DNA from: an uncultured Oscillospiraceae bacterium
Lineage (GTDB): Bacteria > Bacillota > Clostridia > Oscillospirales > Acutalibacteraceae
Length of the DNA: 64,000 nucleotides
Assembly (NCBI GenBank): GCA_900540535.1
Contig: UQGM01000003.1
Span: forward strand, 26,709 to 90,708
Direction of reading: 5' to 3'
The notes beneath the pieces were generated by a model, which saw only the letters and a list, made by a program, of their open reading frames with translations, had not been told where the DNA came from and searched no databases. A program made the position numbers and the translations under genes. Below, piece by piece: positions 1-8,047 of this stretch; within the stretch, counting starts at the first letter, position 1; each line of letters starts with the position of its first letter.

Positions 1-1
1 T

Positions 2-472
2 ATCGTATCAAAGAAAGAAATCCCCATGAAGCGCCAGACAAAAATCGCTCAGTACGTTTCTCTCGGAGTCGGTATTGCTTCAATCGTAGTTGCTATGATT
101 CTTGCTGAAAGCGATATTAAATCCGCTTACGAGTGGTTCAATGCATTTATGGGTCTTGTTCTTGGCGTTCTCGGCGGAACTTTCGCACTGGGTGCATTTA
201 CAAAGAAGGCTACAAACGTCGGCGCTTATGTGGCATTCGCAGTTGCCGCAGTTCTTATTGTAATAATCAAGTACAATCCCTTTAAGGTTGCTTTCTTCGC
301 TGACATCTCTTCCTGGGCATATTCTCTTATATCCATCTCCGTATCGGTCGTTGTAGGACTTATTGTTTCCGCAATTCACCGCAAGGTCAAGGGTATTACC
401 GAAGAAGCCCCCGAGGGTTCAACTGTTTACACAGCCCGCATTAAAAAAACTGAGGAGGCTGACAAAGCATGA
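2..472 (+). CDS. Sodium:solute symporter (SSS family), C-terminal fragment
   Basis: The reading frame is open to the left edge of the window, so only the last 157 or so codons of a membrane transporter are present. Four hydrophobic helices are visible (near YVSLGVGIASIVVAM, FMGLVLGVLGGTFAL, VGAYVAFAVAAVLIV and YSLISISVSVVVGLI), followed by a charged cytoplasmic tail ending in EEADKA. The helix pattern and the GLVLGVLGG segment fit the C-terminal end of Na+/solute symporters. The next gene overlaps its stop codon by 4 bases (ATGA) and encodes a YhcH-type protein, a family common in sialic acid operons, so sialic acid or a related sugar acid is the likely substrate. The family call is moderate and the substrate is inference. 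Confidence 0.7.
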   Translation: MVSKKEIPMKRQTKIAQYVSLGVGIASIVVAMILAESDIKSAYEWFNAFMGLVLGVLGGTFALGAFTKKATNVGAYVAFAVAAVLIVIIKYNPFKVAFFADISSWAYSLISISVSVVVGLIVSAIHRKVKGITEEAPEGSTVYTARIKKTEEADKA

Positions 473-915
473 TTTTTGCAAACATCAATCAGAATTTACC
501 TTATTTACCTGAGGACGTAAAAGAGTGCCTCGAATTCGCAAAGAAAAATGATTTGCTTTCCTTTGAGCCGGGAAGCCACGAAATAGACGGCAAACGCCTT
601 TTCGTAAATATAGCTGAGTATGAGACAACAGAGCGTGAGAATCGCCCCTGGGAAGCTCACAGAGACTATCTCGACCTGCACCTTATGCTCAGAGGCAGCG
701 AGATTCTCGACCTTGGCTTTATTGAGAATATGCAGCAGAAAGAATATGTTCCCGAAGAGGATTTTCTTCCCCTTGACGGAGACAGAAGCTGCTCTGTAAT
801 TCTCAGCGAAGGCGATTTCCTCGTATGCTATCCTGATGACGCTCATCTTACAGCAGTTAAAAACGGTGAAAGCCAGAAAATCAAAAAGGCAATTTTTAAG
901 ATTCAGGTTAAATAA
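469..915 (+). CDS. YhcH/YjgK/YiaL family protein (NanQ-like anomerase)
   Basis: A 148-residue cupin-like protein of the DUF386 family, full length for that family. Typical segments are WEAHRDYLDLHLML (a His-containing motif on the cupin strand), the GD.LVCYPDDAHL region near residue 125 and the final KKAIFKIQVK. E. coli relatives (NanQ) speed the conversion of alpha to beta sialic acid or act on related sugars. The ATG sits inside the stop of the upstream symporter (overlap 469-472), so the two are translationally coupled, and a terminator follows at 952-981. The role in sialic acid or sugar-acid catabolism is inferred from family and context. Confidence 0.85.
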   Translation: MIFANINQNLPYLPEDVKECLEFAKKNDLLSFEPGSHEIDGKRLFVNIAEYETTERENRPWEAHRDYLDLHLMLRGSEILDLGFIENMQQKEYVPEEDFLPLDGDRSCSVILSEGDFLVCYPDDAHLTAVKNGESQKIKKAIFKIQVK

Positions 916-951
916 AACAGCTGTTTAAAATAAAACCTGCAAAAGCATATT

Positions 952-981
952 AAAAAATCCCGGCAAATGCCGGGATTTTTT
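952..981 (+). terminator. Intrinsic terminator after the YhcH gene
   Basis: A-tract, stem TCCCGGCA / TGCCGGGA with a 2-base loop, then TTTTTT. It is symmetric, so it can also stop the convergent GNAT gene. Confidence 0.9.
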
Positions 982-1013
982 AATATGCACCATGCTTAAA
1001 TTTAAAATAATCC

Positions 1014-1520
1014 TTACTCTTTTATCAGAGCATACATTTTCATATCTATTACCTTACCATTTTTTACGGCATTGCTGTGCAGTGTACCCTCCAATTTAAA
1101 TCCGCATTTTTCCAGTACACGACACGATGCTGTATTATAGGCAAATGGCTCAGCAAAAATCCTTATAATATCAGTATTTGAAAATATATACTTACATATT
1201 TGACTTACTGCGCTTGTACCATATCCTTTTCCCCAATAACTCTCACCAATATAGTAACCAATTTCAGCAGTTCTGAAATGAATATTTTCGCATCTAAAAG
1301 CTCCTATACTACCAATAACTTTACCATCAACCGTTATTGCAAAAGTAAAGTTTTTTGTTTTGTCGGCAGATAAATTTGATTTGATAAAATTTTCTGCATC
1401 TTTCTCAGTATAAGGATACGGTATTCCGTCCCGCAAATTCTCTAAAATCTTTTTATTGTTTATATTTTCTGCTAAATCCTTTTTATCCTCAATTTTCCAT
1501 TGACGAATCATGCACTCCAC
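1014..1520 (-). CDS. GNAT family N-acetyltransferase (RimJ/RimL-like)
   Basis: 168 residues with the GNAT fold. The acetyl-CoA-binding loop is seen in EIGYYIGESYWGKGYGTSA (a Q/RxxGxG/A equivalent), followed by the NTASCRVLEKCGF motif typical of the RimJ/RimL type, which acetylates N termini or small amines. The GTG start (1520) lies about 10 bases after an AAAGGAG site; an internal ATG at 1511 is also possible. The gene is visibly richer in A+T than its neighbours, which may mean recent transfer. It has its own short unit, convergent with the YhcH gene. The substrate is unknown. Confidence 0.85.
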   Translation of the reverse strand: MECMIRQWKIEDKKDLAENINNKKILENLRDGIPYPYTEKDAENFIKSNLSADKTKNFTFAITVDGKVIGSIGAFRCENIHFRTAEIGYYIGESYWGKGYGTSAVSQICKYIFSNTDIIRIFAEPFAYNTASCRVLEKCGFKLEGTLHSNAVKNGKVIDMKMYALIKE

Positions 1521-1552
1521 AATAAAGCATCTCCTTTACTATTTTTAAACGA

Positions 1553-1999
1553 TTACTTATCTTGTCCATGCGCCCTTTCATAGGCTTCTTTTATCTCCCG
1601 GGGCATTTTGTCCGGCACAAGAGAGCGCACTCTTTCCTCGTTTCCGTCTGCCATTGCCTGCTCATAGTACCAAAGCTTGTATTTTATCATATCGAGAACT
1701 TTTTCGAGCTTTTTGATTTCTTTCTCTGCTTCCTCCCTTTGACGCAGAAACATCTCATACCTCTTCGGATAGGTTTCACTGCCCTGAGAGCACCATTTCA
1801 TAAATTCCTTTATATCATTTATTTCCATTCCGGATTTTTTAAGACATTCAATAACCTGCAATGTTTCAACGGTTTTATCGCTGAATCGGCGCATTCCGGA
1901 GACTCTTTGAAGATCCGGAAGCAGTCCCTCTTTATCATAATAGCGCAGAGTTGAAACAGGCAAATTAAACATTTCTGATACTTCACCTATGGTATACAT
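1553..1999 (-). CDS. MerR family transcriptional regulator
   Basis: 148 residues. An N-terminal MerR winged helix (TIGEVSEMFNLPVSTLRYYDKEGLL) is followed by a dimerisation coiled coil (about residues 80-118, REEAEKEIKKLEKVLDMIKYK) and a short C terminus. It has no metal-binding cysteine cluster, which points to the YyaN/AdhR-like branch that senses thiol-reactive or redox stress rather than a metal. It is divergent from a flavoprotein gene, and the gap holds a perfect MerR-type operator in a 19-bp-spaced promoter facing that gene (2028-2058). The ATG at 1999 has a GGAG site about 8 bases upstream. Confidence 0.92.
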   Translation of the reverse strand: MYTIGEVSEMFNLPVSTLRYYDKEGLLPDLQRVSGMRRFSDKTVETLQVIECLKKSGMEINDIKEFMKWCSQGSETYPKRYEMFLRQREEAEKEIKKLEKVLDMIKYKLWYYEQAMADGNEERVRSLVPDKMPREIKEAYERAHGQDK

Positions 2000-2027
2000 A
2001 AAAATCGCTCCGTTTTAAAAATTACTG

Positions 2028-2058
2028 TTGACCTAAAGTCAGCTTTAGGTTGTATAAT
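2028..2058 (+). promoter_or_regulatory. MerR-type promoter and operator of the flavoprotein gene
   Basis: TTGACC (-35, 2028-2033) and TATAAT (-10, 2053-2058) are 19 bp apart. The spacer contains a perfect dyad, ACCTAAAG / CTTTAGGT with a 4-base centre (2031-2050). The long spacer with a central dyad is the hallmark of promoters that MerR proteins untwist and activate. Confidence 0.9.
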
Positions 2059-2108
2059 CATTTTAACATATGAAAGAAATAAAATCCACATTGGGAGGAA
2101 ACATAGTT

Positions 2109-2651
2109 ATGTCAAAAAAAGTTCTCATAATAAGCACCAGTTTAAGAAACAACAGCAACTCTGAAATGCTTGCCGATTCCTTTATGAAAGGCGCATTGGA
2201 AAGCGGCAATGAGGTAGAGAAAATCACTCTGAAAGACAAAAACATTGCTTTCTGCAAAGGCTGCCTTGCCTGCCAGAAAATCGGTCACTGTGTTATTAAA
2301 GACGACGCAATAGCCCTTGCAGAAAAAATGCATGACGCCGAGGTTATTGTATTTGCAACACCTATTTACTACTACGAAATGAGCGGACAGATGAAAACTC
2401 TTCTGGACAGAGCAAATTCTCTTTACGGCTCTGACTACAAGTTCACCGATATTTATCTTCTTACAACTGCCGCCGAAAACAGCGGTTATGTCCCCGAAAA
2501 AGCAATAAGCGGTTTACATGGCTGGATAGACTGCTTCGAGAGAGCAAGTCTCAAAGGCACAGTTTTTGCAGGCGGCGTAAACGACGGCGGAGATATAAAG
2601 GAGCACAAAGCTCTCACCGAAGCCTATGAAATGGGAAAAGCCATTAAATAA
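2109..2651 (+). CDS. Flavodoxin-fold NAD(P)H-dependent FMN reductase / iron-sulfur flavoprotein-like
   Basis: 180 residues from ATG 2109, which follows a GGGAGG site; an in-frame ATG at 2070 is only a few bases past the likely transcription start and is not used. The flavodoxin fold opens with KKVLIISTSLRNNSNSEML (phosphate loop for FMN). A cysteine cluster CKGC..C....C (residues about 49-60) resembles the compact [4Fe-4S] motif of iron-sulfur flavoproteins. FATPIYYYEMSGQMKTLLDR is the FMN-contact segment of NADPH-dependent FMN reductases. It is likely an electron-transfer or detoxifying reductase induced by the divergent MerR protein. Confidence 0.88.
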   Translation: MSKKVLIISTSLRNNSNSEMLADSFMKGALESGNEVEKITLKDKNIAFCKGCLACQKIGHCVIKDDAIALAEKMHDAEVIVFATPIYYYEMSGQMKTLLDRANSLYGSDYKFTDIYLLTTAAENSGYVPEKAISGLHGWIDCFERASLKGTVFAGGVNDGGDIKEHKALTEAYEMGKAIK

Positions 2652-2671
2652 TTATATTTAACCTAAAAGGC

Positions 2672-2716
2672 AAACAGCTTTCCGTAGATATTTAAATCTA
2701 CGAAAAGCTGTTTTTA
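2672..2716. terminator. Bidirectional terminator between convergent genes
   Basis: Long stem AAACAGCTTTCCGTAGAT / ATCTACGAAAAGCTGTTT with T-runs on both sides, between the flavoprotein gene and the convergent methyltransferase gene. Confidence 0.85.
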
Positions 2717-2742
2717 TTAAATAAGGTATTGAAAGCTTAATC

Positions 2743-3750
2743 TTATTTTGACTGGTAAAATTCCTTTGCAGCGGCAAAAAATGCGTCGATATTTTCCCAC
2801 TTTGCAGCCGGAGGAATATCACAGCCTGAGGAAATGACAAAGTTTTTATATCCACAGCAGGCATTCATTATTCTGAGAGTCTCTTCACGAACACTTTCGG
2901 GTGTACCGTTTTTAAGCTGACCAGCCGGGTCTATATTACCCATTGCAATTGTATTTTCAGGGATATGGGTGAGCATTTCAGCCATATCAATTGAATTGCC
3001 GAAATGATATGCGTCACAGTCAGTTGCAAGAATTGAATCAATCATTCTGATGGTGTTATCGCCGCAGTTATGATAAATTACAATAAAGTCATCGTCTTTT
3101 ACAGCCTGTGCAATTTCTCTTACATAGGGCTCTGAAAACTCCTCAGCCATATCAGGTGAAAGGAGGCCTGTAAGAGGCTCAGCCATAACTACGCCGTTTG
3201 CTCCCGCCGCTTTATAAGCAAGGATATATTCTTTCAAAAAGGCTGTTGCCTTCTTCATAACTTCATGTACCATTTCGGGCTCAGTGTAGCAGTTTACAAG
3301 GGCTTCGGTGACATCCATAAGTCTGCCTGCAAGTGAGAAAGGACCGATTACGCCTGCAAAAACAGGTCTGTCCGTTATAAGCTCTTTAGCCTGACGGATT
3401 GCTTCAATATAAATGCCTGTTCTGCCCGCTCCCACCGCAGGAACTTTAAGCTCCTGAACCTTTTCGGGACTGTCCACAAGACATCCTGAAATGGTAGGAA
3501 CCTCATCACGTGCAAATACGGGAGTTGCTCCGAAAGCCTCAGCTTCAACGGACAAATCCATCATGCTTACACTTGCAGCGGAATCAACTCTTTCAGCAAC
3601 GGCTTTCATTGCCTTTGCCTGAAGTGCGCTGTCCTTTATAAGGTCTTCAACAGTTATATCCATAAGGCTTATGCTGGGAAAGGAAAGCACCGGCATAGGC
3701 TTTTTTACCGGAGCTTCACATAAATCCTGAAGCCATTTTTTCATGTTCAT
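2743..3750 (-). CDS. UroD-fold corrinoid methyltransferase, MtaA/MtbA-like (zinc type)
   Basis: 335 residues from ATG 3750, the second of three closely spaced ATGs and the one with proper spacing from AGAGGAG. The fold is the uroporphyrinogen decarboxylase barrel, with the zinc ligands of MtaA/MtbA/CmuA methyltransferases: His227 and Cys229 in IYHNCG, and Cys310 in ISSGCDIPP. In methanogens this site activates the thiol of coenzyme M to take a methyl group from methyl-corrinoid. This organism is not a methanogen, so the acceptor thiol is unknown (homocysteine or another thiol is possible). It is the last gene of the leftward arm after the regulator and the DUF2284 gene, and works with the corrinoid protein at 7402-8028. 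Confidence 0.85.
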   Translation of the reverse strand: MNMKKWLQDLCEAPVKKPMPVLSFPSISLMDITVEDLIKDSALQAKAMKAVAERVDSAASVSMMDLSVEAEAFGATPVFARDEVPTISGCLVDSPEKVQELKVPAVGAGRTGIYIEAIRQAKELITDRPVFAGVIGPFSLAGRLMDVTEALVNCYTEPEMVHEVMKKATAFLKEYILAYKAAGANGVVMAEPLTGLLSPDMAEEFSEPYVREIAQAVKDDDFIVIYHNCGDNTIRMIDSILATDCDAYHFGNSIDMAEMLTHIPENTIAMGNIDPAGQLKNGTPESVREETLRIMNACCGYKNFVISSGCDIPPAAKWENIDAFFAAAKEFYQSK

Positions 3751-3850
3751 ATTCATTCTCCTCTTAAAGTATAGTATCGTTACTGTAAAAATAATAACAC
3801 AGCGCCATTAAAGTCAGATAGAAAAAAACTGCTGTTTTTGGGAAAATAAA

Positions 3851-4393
3851 TCACTCTTTTATTAAAAAGCACCCTGTGTATGTAACGGTATTTTCTCCGT
3901 TGATATATTTAAGTCCGCTATCGGCGCATACCTCGCTGACCATTAAGCCCTGTGCCTCCATTGAAGAAAACTGTTTTTCGGGAAAACGGCAGGGCTCATG
4001 GGGAAAGGCACATTCACTGCAAACCTTACAGGGTCCCGCTCCCAATGACAGCACATCCGAAAGCTCTGATTGGAGATTTTCTCTCATATTCGTCATTCGC
4101 ATACGGTGTTCCGATGCTGCTTTTTCCATTCCCTCAAAGTCAAATGAATCTTCGAGAATCCCTATTGTCTGAACTACTATTGCCTTGTCATACTTTCCCG
4201 CTCTTTCACGGCACTCGTCTACACTTCCGCATCCTGGAGGGCATCCCCAGTTATTGCCGTAAGAGCCGCATCTGCCGCTTTTGCACATTTCCCTTACATC
4301 GTCACGGAATACGAGTTTATTTACATCAATTACCGCCGCTGTGTCAAAATCGGCTTCACACATTGCTTTTACTTTTTCTGCTTTACTGATCAA
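3851..4393 (-). CDS. DUF2284 cysteine-rich metal-binding protein
   Basis: 180 residues with two cysteine-rich blocks: near residues 37-61 (CKSGRC, NNWGCPPGC, DEC) and near residues 121-135 (GPCKVCSECAFPHEPCRFP). This is the signature of DUF2284, a family of presumed iron-sulfur or zinc proteins often encoded beside corrinoid methyltransferases. No biochemical role is established. The start is TTG at 4393, 8 bases after AAGGAG, and it overlaps the stop of the regulator gene (TTGA), so the two are coupled. Electron delivery to, or assembly of, the methyl-transfer system is a guess from context only. Confidence 0.85.
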   Translation of the reverse strand: MISKAEKVKAMCEADFDTAAVIDVNKLVFRDDVREMCKSGRCGSYGNNWGCPPGCGSVDECRERAGKYDKAIVVQTIGILEDSFDFEGMEKAASEHRMRMTNMRENLQSELSDVLSLGAGPCKVCSECAFPHEPCRFPEKQFSSMEAQGLMVSEVCADSGLKYINGENTVTYTGCFLIKE

Positions 4394-5625
4394 TTTCTGT
4401 TCTCCTTATGCTGTACTGCTCCCCTGGTTTCTCTGAATTTTCCCGGGGAAATTCCCATGGTCTTTTTGAAGACCTTTGTAAAATAACTCTGATCGTCAAA
4501 ACCTGTAAGCATGGCAATATCCGCTAAGGATAAGTCGTCGTTTAAAAGATAAGCTTTGCTTTTTTCTATTCGGAGCTTATTTGTATAGCTTGTAAAGGTA
4601 CAATTGAGCTCCTCTTTGAAAATTCTGCTAAGATACGATTTACTAAGATGTACATAATCCGCCACTTTATCAAGACTTATTTTTTCGCAGTAATGCTCCT
4701 TTATATAATCAATGGCCTTATATATAACGTCAACATGCTTTATGTTGTCAAAATCAAAGACGCAGCTTATAAATCTGTGGATAACATTAGTGAGAAGCCG
4801 GCTTATTTTTTCCATATCGTCAAGGCGTTCTATCTCATTGAGATACTTTGCATTGAGCCAGAAAATCTGATGAATATCTGCGCCAGCATCTATTGTTGCT
4901 CTCGAAAGCACCACAACAAGCTCCACTATTCTCGCTTTAAGAGCAGTGCTGTCTCCGCCGGAGCTGAAATATATATGACCGAGCAGCGTATTGAGAAGAC
5001 TTTGCGCTCCGTCCTTATCTCCTGCCGAAACCAGCGTCTGAAGCTGTTTTTCATACTGTATAGGGTACGCTTTTTCCTCTCCCTTTTCGTAGAGATCCGA
5101 AACATAGTACATTATGTTATGTCTTTCACGCTGTGTCTGCTCATCCTCACCTGCAAAGGGATTATCCGCAAAGGATGAATAGCAGCAAAGATCATGTACC
5201 GTATTCCCTAAATAGCGCACTTTTTTAGTGGAAAAGAGAGGCAGGATCGTCAGAAGATGCTCAGGAAGAGTAAGAGCGCATTCACTTAAATCAGAGGAAT
5301 TGGACATAATCACAGGGCCTGTAACCGCTCCGCCCTCAATATGTCCGTCTTCGTTTAAAATTGCACAGGCTGAAAAAATAAGTCCCGCCGGACAGTAATA
5401 GGTGTAACTGGAATTCCAGCGCTCCGCTTCATAGCATCCGTACAGATGAGTGTTTTCATAGGTACATTTACCCTCAGCACTCAAGGGACATAAATTGGCG
5501 CAAAAGGACGGCGCTCCGCAGTGAAAGCTTTTTTCCGGAATACTGTATATACGGCAGTCCACACGGCAAAGCTCTCGCACTCTTTCCGCCTGTTCAAGAT
5601 ATCCCTCAAAAAAATCTTCGCTCAC
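4390..5625 (-). CDS. PocR-domain AraC family transcriptional activator
   Basis: 411 residues. Residues about 15-125 are a PocR sensory domain with its conserved cysteines (FHCGAPSFCANLC, KCTYENTHLYGCYEA, YYCPAGLIFSA); PocR was first described in the activator of cobalamin-linked propanediol use. The C-terminal 100 residues form an AraC double helix-turn-helix (IDYIKEHYCEKISLDKVADYVHLSKSYLSRIFKEEL, then LADIAMLTGFDDQSYFTKVFKK). The start is GTG at 5625 after AGGTGA. It is divergent from the activase operon, and the gap carries a helically phased direct repeat suited to an AraC dimer (5661-5690). It very probably activates both arms of the methyltransferase cluster. Confidence 0.93.
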   Translation of the reverse strand: MSEDFFEGYLEQAERVRELCRVDCRIYSIPEKSFHCGAPSFCANLCPLSAEGKCTYENTHLYGCYEAERWNSSYTYYCPAGLIFSACAILNEDGHIEGGAVTGPVIMSNSSDLSECALTLPEHLLTILPLFSTKKVRYLGNTVHDLCCYSSFADNPFAGEDEQTQRERHNIMYYVSDLYEKGEEKAYPIQYEKQLQTLVSAGDKDGAQSLLNTLLGHIYFSSGGDSTALKARIVELVVVLSRATIDAGADIHQIFWLNAKYLNEIERLDDMEKISRLLTNVIHRFISCVFDFDNIKHVDVIYKAIDYIKEHYCEKISLDKVADYVHLSKSYLSRIFKEELNCTFTSYTNKLRIEKSKAYLLNDDLSLADIAMLTGFDDQSYFTKVFKKTMGISPGKFRETRGAVQHKENRN

Positions 5626-5660
5626 AACAAATCACCTGCCCTGTTTTATAATGTAATTGT

Positions 5661-5734
5661 ATCAATATGGTACAAAATAAATCAATATTGTTCTTGCAAA
5701 AAAATGTGATTTTTTGTAAAGTTATTCATATAAT
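5661..5734. promoter_or_regulatory. Shared operator/promoter of the divergent methyltransferase arms
   Basis: ATCAATATGG (5661-5670) and ATCAATATTG (5681-5690) form a direct repeat with a 20-bp pitch, about two helical turns, as AraC-type activators prefer. An inverted repeat TTGCAAAAAA / TTTTTTGTAA (5694-5719, 6-base centre, one mismatch) covers the -35 region. TATAAT (5729-5734) is the rightward -10; its -35 is poor, which fits activator dependence. Confidence 0.7.
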
Positions 5735-5754
5735 CCTGCTGTGGAGGAACTGAT

Positions 5755-7308
5755 ATGGCTTATATTAAAATACAAAAAAACAGTGAAGAAATAAATATTT
5801 CGGCTGAGGTGGGAACTCTCGTTTCAGATATTCTTAAAAGCACCGCCGTCTCCTTTTCTATGCCCTGCGGGGGTAATCACAGCTGCGGTAAATGTAAAGT
5901 GGAAATAGACGGCACAGCTTCACCTATGGACGAAAAAGAAAGAAAGCTTTTGGGAAGCGAAGCAAACGACAAAACCCGACTCGCCTGTTTTACAAAAATT
6001 TCAGGTGACTGCACTATCACTTTGCCCGACAGCCAAAAAAACGCCGCCGTAGAAATCGAAAAGGGCAGCCTTAAGGCAAAACATAATGAAAAATGCGCTC
6101 TCGTTTTCGATATAGGCACTACAACCGTTGCAGGCTCTGTATACGGTCTTGAGCCGTTCAGACTTCTCTGCTCAGAGGGTCAGCTCAGCAGTCAGCGTCC
6201 TTTCGGCGCAGACGTTGTATCAAGAATAGATTACTGCTGCAAAAACGGAACTGAAAAAATAACGGTTGCCATTACTCAGCAGCTTTCCGATATGGCAGAA
6301 AGTCTTTGCAAAAAAGCGGATGCGTCAAAGAAAAATATTCTGCGTATTGGAGTTACGGGAAATACAACCATGCTCCATATCTTTGCGGGACTTAATCCCG
6401 ACACAATGGCCGCTTCCCCCTTTACTCCGAGAAGTCTTTTTGGCACAGTGGAAGAGGCGGATAAATATTTGAGAGATTTTCCCAATGCCAAACTAATTTT
6501 CCCACCCTGTATAGGTCCTTTCCTGGGCGCAGATATTGTCTGCGCTATAAAGGCAAGTTCCATGACGGAAAAGGGTGAAAATTCATTTATAGCCGATATA
6601 GGAACCAACGGAGAAATGGCTCTTTTTGCTGACGGAAAGCTTTACTGCTGCTCTACGGCAGCAGGTCCTGCCTTTGAGGGTGCAGGTATAGAAATGGGTA
6701 TGCCTGCATGTGACGGAGCAGCAGATAAATTCTACATTGAAAACGGCGAGATAAAATGCCATACAATAGGCGAAAAAGAGGCAATCGGCATCTGCGGAAC
6801 GGGTCTTATAAGCGCCGCAGCGCTGATGCTCAAAACCGGCATTATGGACGAAACAGGATATATCTGCGAAGAGGGACATCCCTTTACCCACCTTATAGAT
6901 TACGACGACAACGGAATATCCTATGTGAACTTCGGAAAAATCAGAATCACTCAGCGTGATATACGTCAGCTTCAGCTTGCAAAGGGCGCAATAAGCGCAG
7001 GAATACTTACCCTCCTGAAAGAATGCAATATGACTCCTGATGAAATTTCATCCTTCTATCTTTGCGGCGGTTTCGGAAGCTATATTAATCCTGAAGATGC
7101 GGCGGCTATCGGACTTATTCCCGATGCATTCAAGAAAGCTACACATCCCTTAGGCAATGCCGCAGCAAAAGGAGCTGCAATTGCAGTAAAGGATGAAAAA
7201 CAGAACTCCCTTAAAGAAATCGCTCTTTCGGCAAAAGAAATCTCGCTTTCAGAAAATGCGTTTTTCATGGAAAAATATATTGACGCAATGAACTTTGAAG
7301 TGGTGTAA
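5755..7308 (+). CDS. RACo-like corrinoid activation protein ([2Fe-2S] / ASKHA, DUF4445)
   Basis: 517 residues. Residues 1-95 are a plant-type ferredoxin domain with cluster ligands Cys38, Cys44, Cys47 and Cys78. From about residue 115 an ASKHA ATPase domain follows: LVFDIGTTTVAGSVYG (phosphate 1, Asp119), FIADIGTNGEMALF, and the C-terminal FYLCGGFGSYINP segment. Such proteins (RACo, RamQ) use ATP to push one electron onto inactive Co(II) corrinoid protein and restore Co(I). It is somewhat shorter than well-studied RACo proteins, having little linker between the ferredoxin and ASKHA parts. It is the first gene of the rightward arm, with RBS GGAGG at 5743-5747; its substrate should be the corrinoid protein encoded next. 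Confidence 0.92.
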   Translation: MAYIKIQKNSEEINISAEVGTLVSDILKSTAVSFSMPCGGNHSCGKCKVEIDGTASPMDEKERKLLGSEANDKTRLACFTKISGDCTITLPDSQKNAAVEIEKGSLKAKHNEKCALVFDIGTTTVAGSVYGLEPFRLLCSEGQLSSQRPFGADVVSRIDYCCKNGTEKITVAITQQLSDMAESLCKKADASKKNILRIGVTGNTTMLHIFAGLNPDTMAASPFTPRSLFGTVEEADKYLRDFPNAKLIFPPCIGPFLGADIVCAIKASSMTEKGENSFIADIGTNGEMALFADGKLYCCSTAAGPAFEGAGIEMGMPACDGAADKFYIENGEIKCHTIGEKEAIGICGTGLISAAALMLKTGIMDETGYICEEGHPFTHLIDYDDNGISYVNFGKIRITQRDIRQLQLAKGAISAGILTLLKECNMTPDEISSFYLCGGFGSYINPEDAAAIGLIPDAFKKATHPLGNAAAKGAAIAVKDEKQNSLKEIALSAKEISLSENAFFMEKYIDAMNFEVV

Positions 7309-7401
7309 AAAATTCCAATAAAGGGCAGTTTTTTTATATAAATTCTAAGCTGTGTAATGATAAAATGACCTTACAATTACAGAGTATCGGAGGAATATAT
7401 T

Positions 7402-8028
7402 GTGAGTACACTTGAAGAACTCAGCACATTTTTACAGCAAGGAAGAGTACCAAAGGTTAAAGAGCTCACTCTTAAGGCCCTTGATGAGGGTATCGATCCC
7501 AAAACCGTACTTGAAGAAGGTCTTCTCAGCGGTATGTCCGTTATAGGTGAAAAATTTAAGAATAACGAAGTTTTCGTTCCCGAAGTTCTTATTGCAGCAA
7601 GAGCTATGAACGCAGGAGCACAGATTCTCAAGCCCTACCTTACCGAAGCAGGCGTTACTGAAATCGGTACTGTTGTACTTGGAACAGTTAAGGGCGACCT
7701 TCATGACATCGGCAAAAATCTCGTCAAGATGATGATGGAGGGCAAGGGATTAAAGGTTGTTGACCTCGGAGTTGACGTTCCCGGCGAAAAGTTTATAGAA
7801 GCCGCAAAGGAAAACGATGCAAAGATCATTGCATGCTCTACACTTCTTACAACTACAATGCATGAAATGAAAAATGTAGTTGACCTTGCAAAGGGCAGCG
7901 GCATGGACGTAAAAGTTATGATTGGCGGAGCACCTGTAACACAGAGCTTCTGCGATTCAATCGGAGCCGACTGCTATACTCCCGACGCCGCTTCAGCAGC
8001 AGATGCAGCAGCAGAATTTTGCCGCTGA
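7402..8028 (+). CDS. Methyltransferase cognate corrinoid protein
   Basis: 208 residues: a four-helix cap (1-88) followed by a Rossmann B12-binding domain. The cobalamin signature is complete: GDLHDIG with Asp99, lower-ligand His101 and Gly104, then STLLT (Ser146), then MIGGAP (Gly175-Gly176). The start is GTG at 7402, 7 bases after CGGAGGA; no ATG is available there. It shuttles the methyl group between the two UroD-fold methyltransferases of this cluster and is kept reduced by the RACo-like protein upstream. The 93-base gap after the activase gene is long for a tight operon but shows no clear terminator. Confidence 0.95.
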   Translation: MSTLEELSTFLQQGRVPKVKELTLKALDEGIDPKTVLEEGLLSGMSVIGEKFKNNEVFVPEVLIAARAMNAGAQILKPYLTEAGVTEIGTVVLGTVKGDLHDIGKNLVKMMMEGKGLKVVDLGVDVPGEKFIEAAKENDAKIIACSTLLTTTMHEMKNVVDLAKGSGMDVKVMIGGAPVTQSFCDSIGADCYTPDAASAADAAAEFCR

Positions 8029-8047
8029 GTTTTAAGAGGATTTCCAG

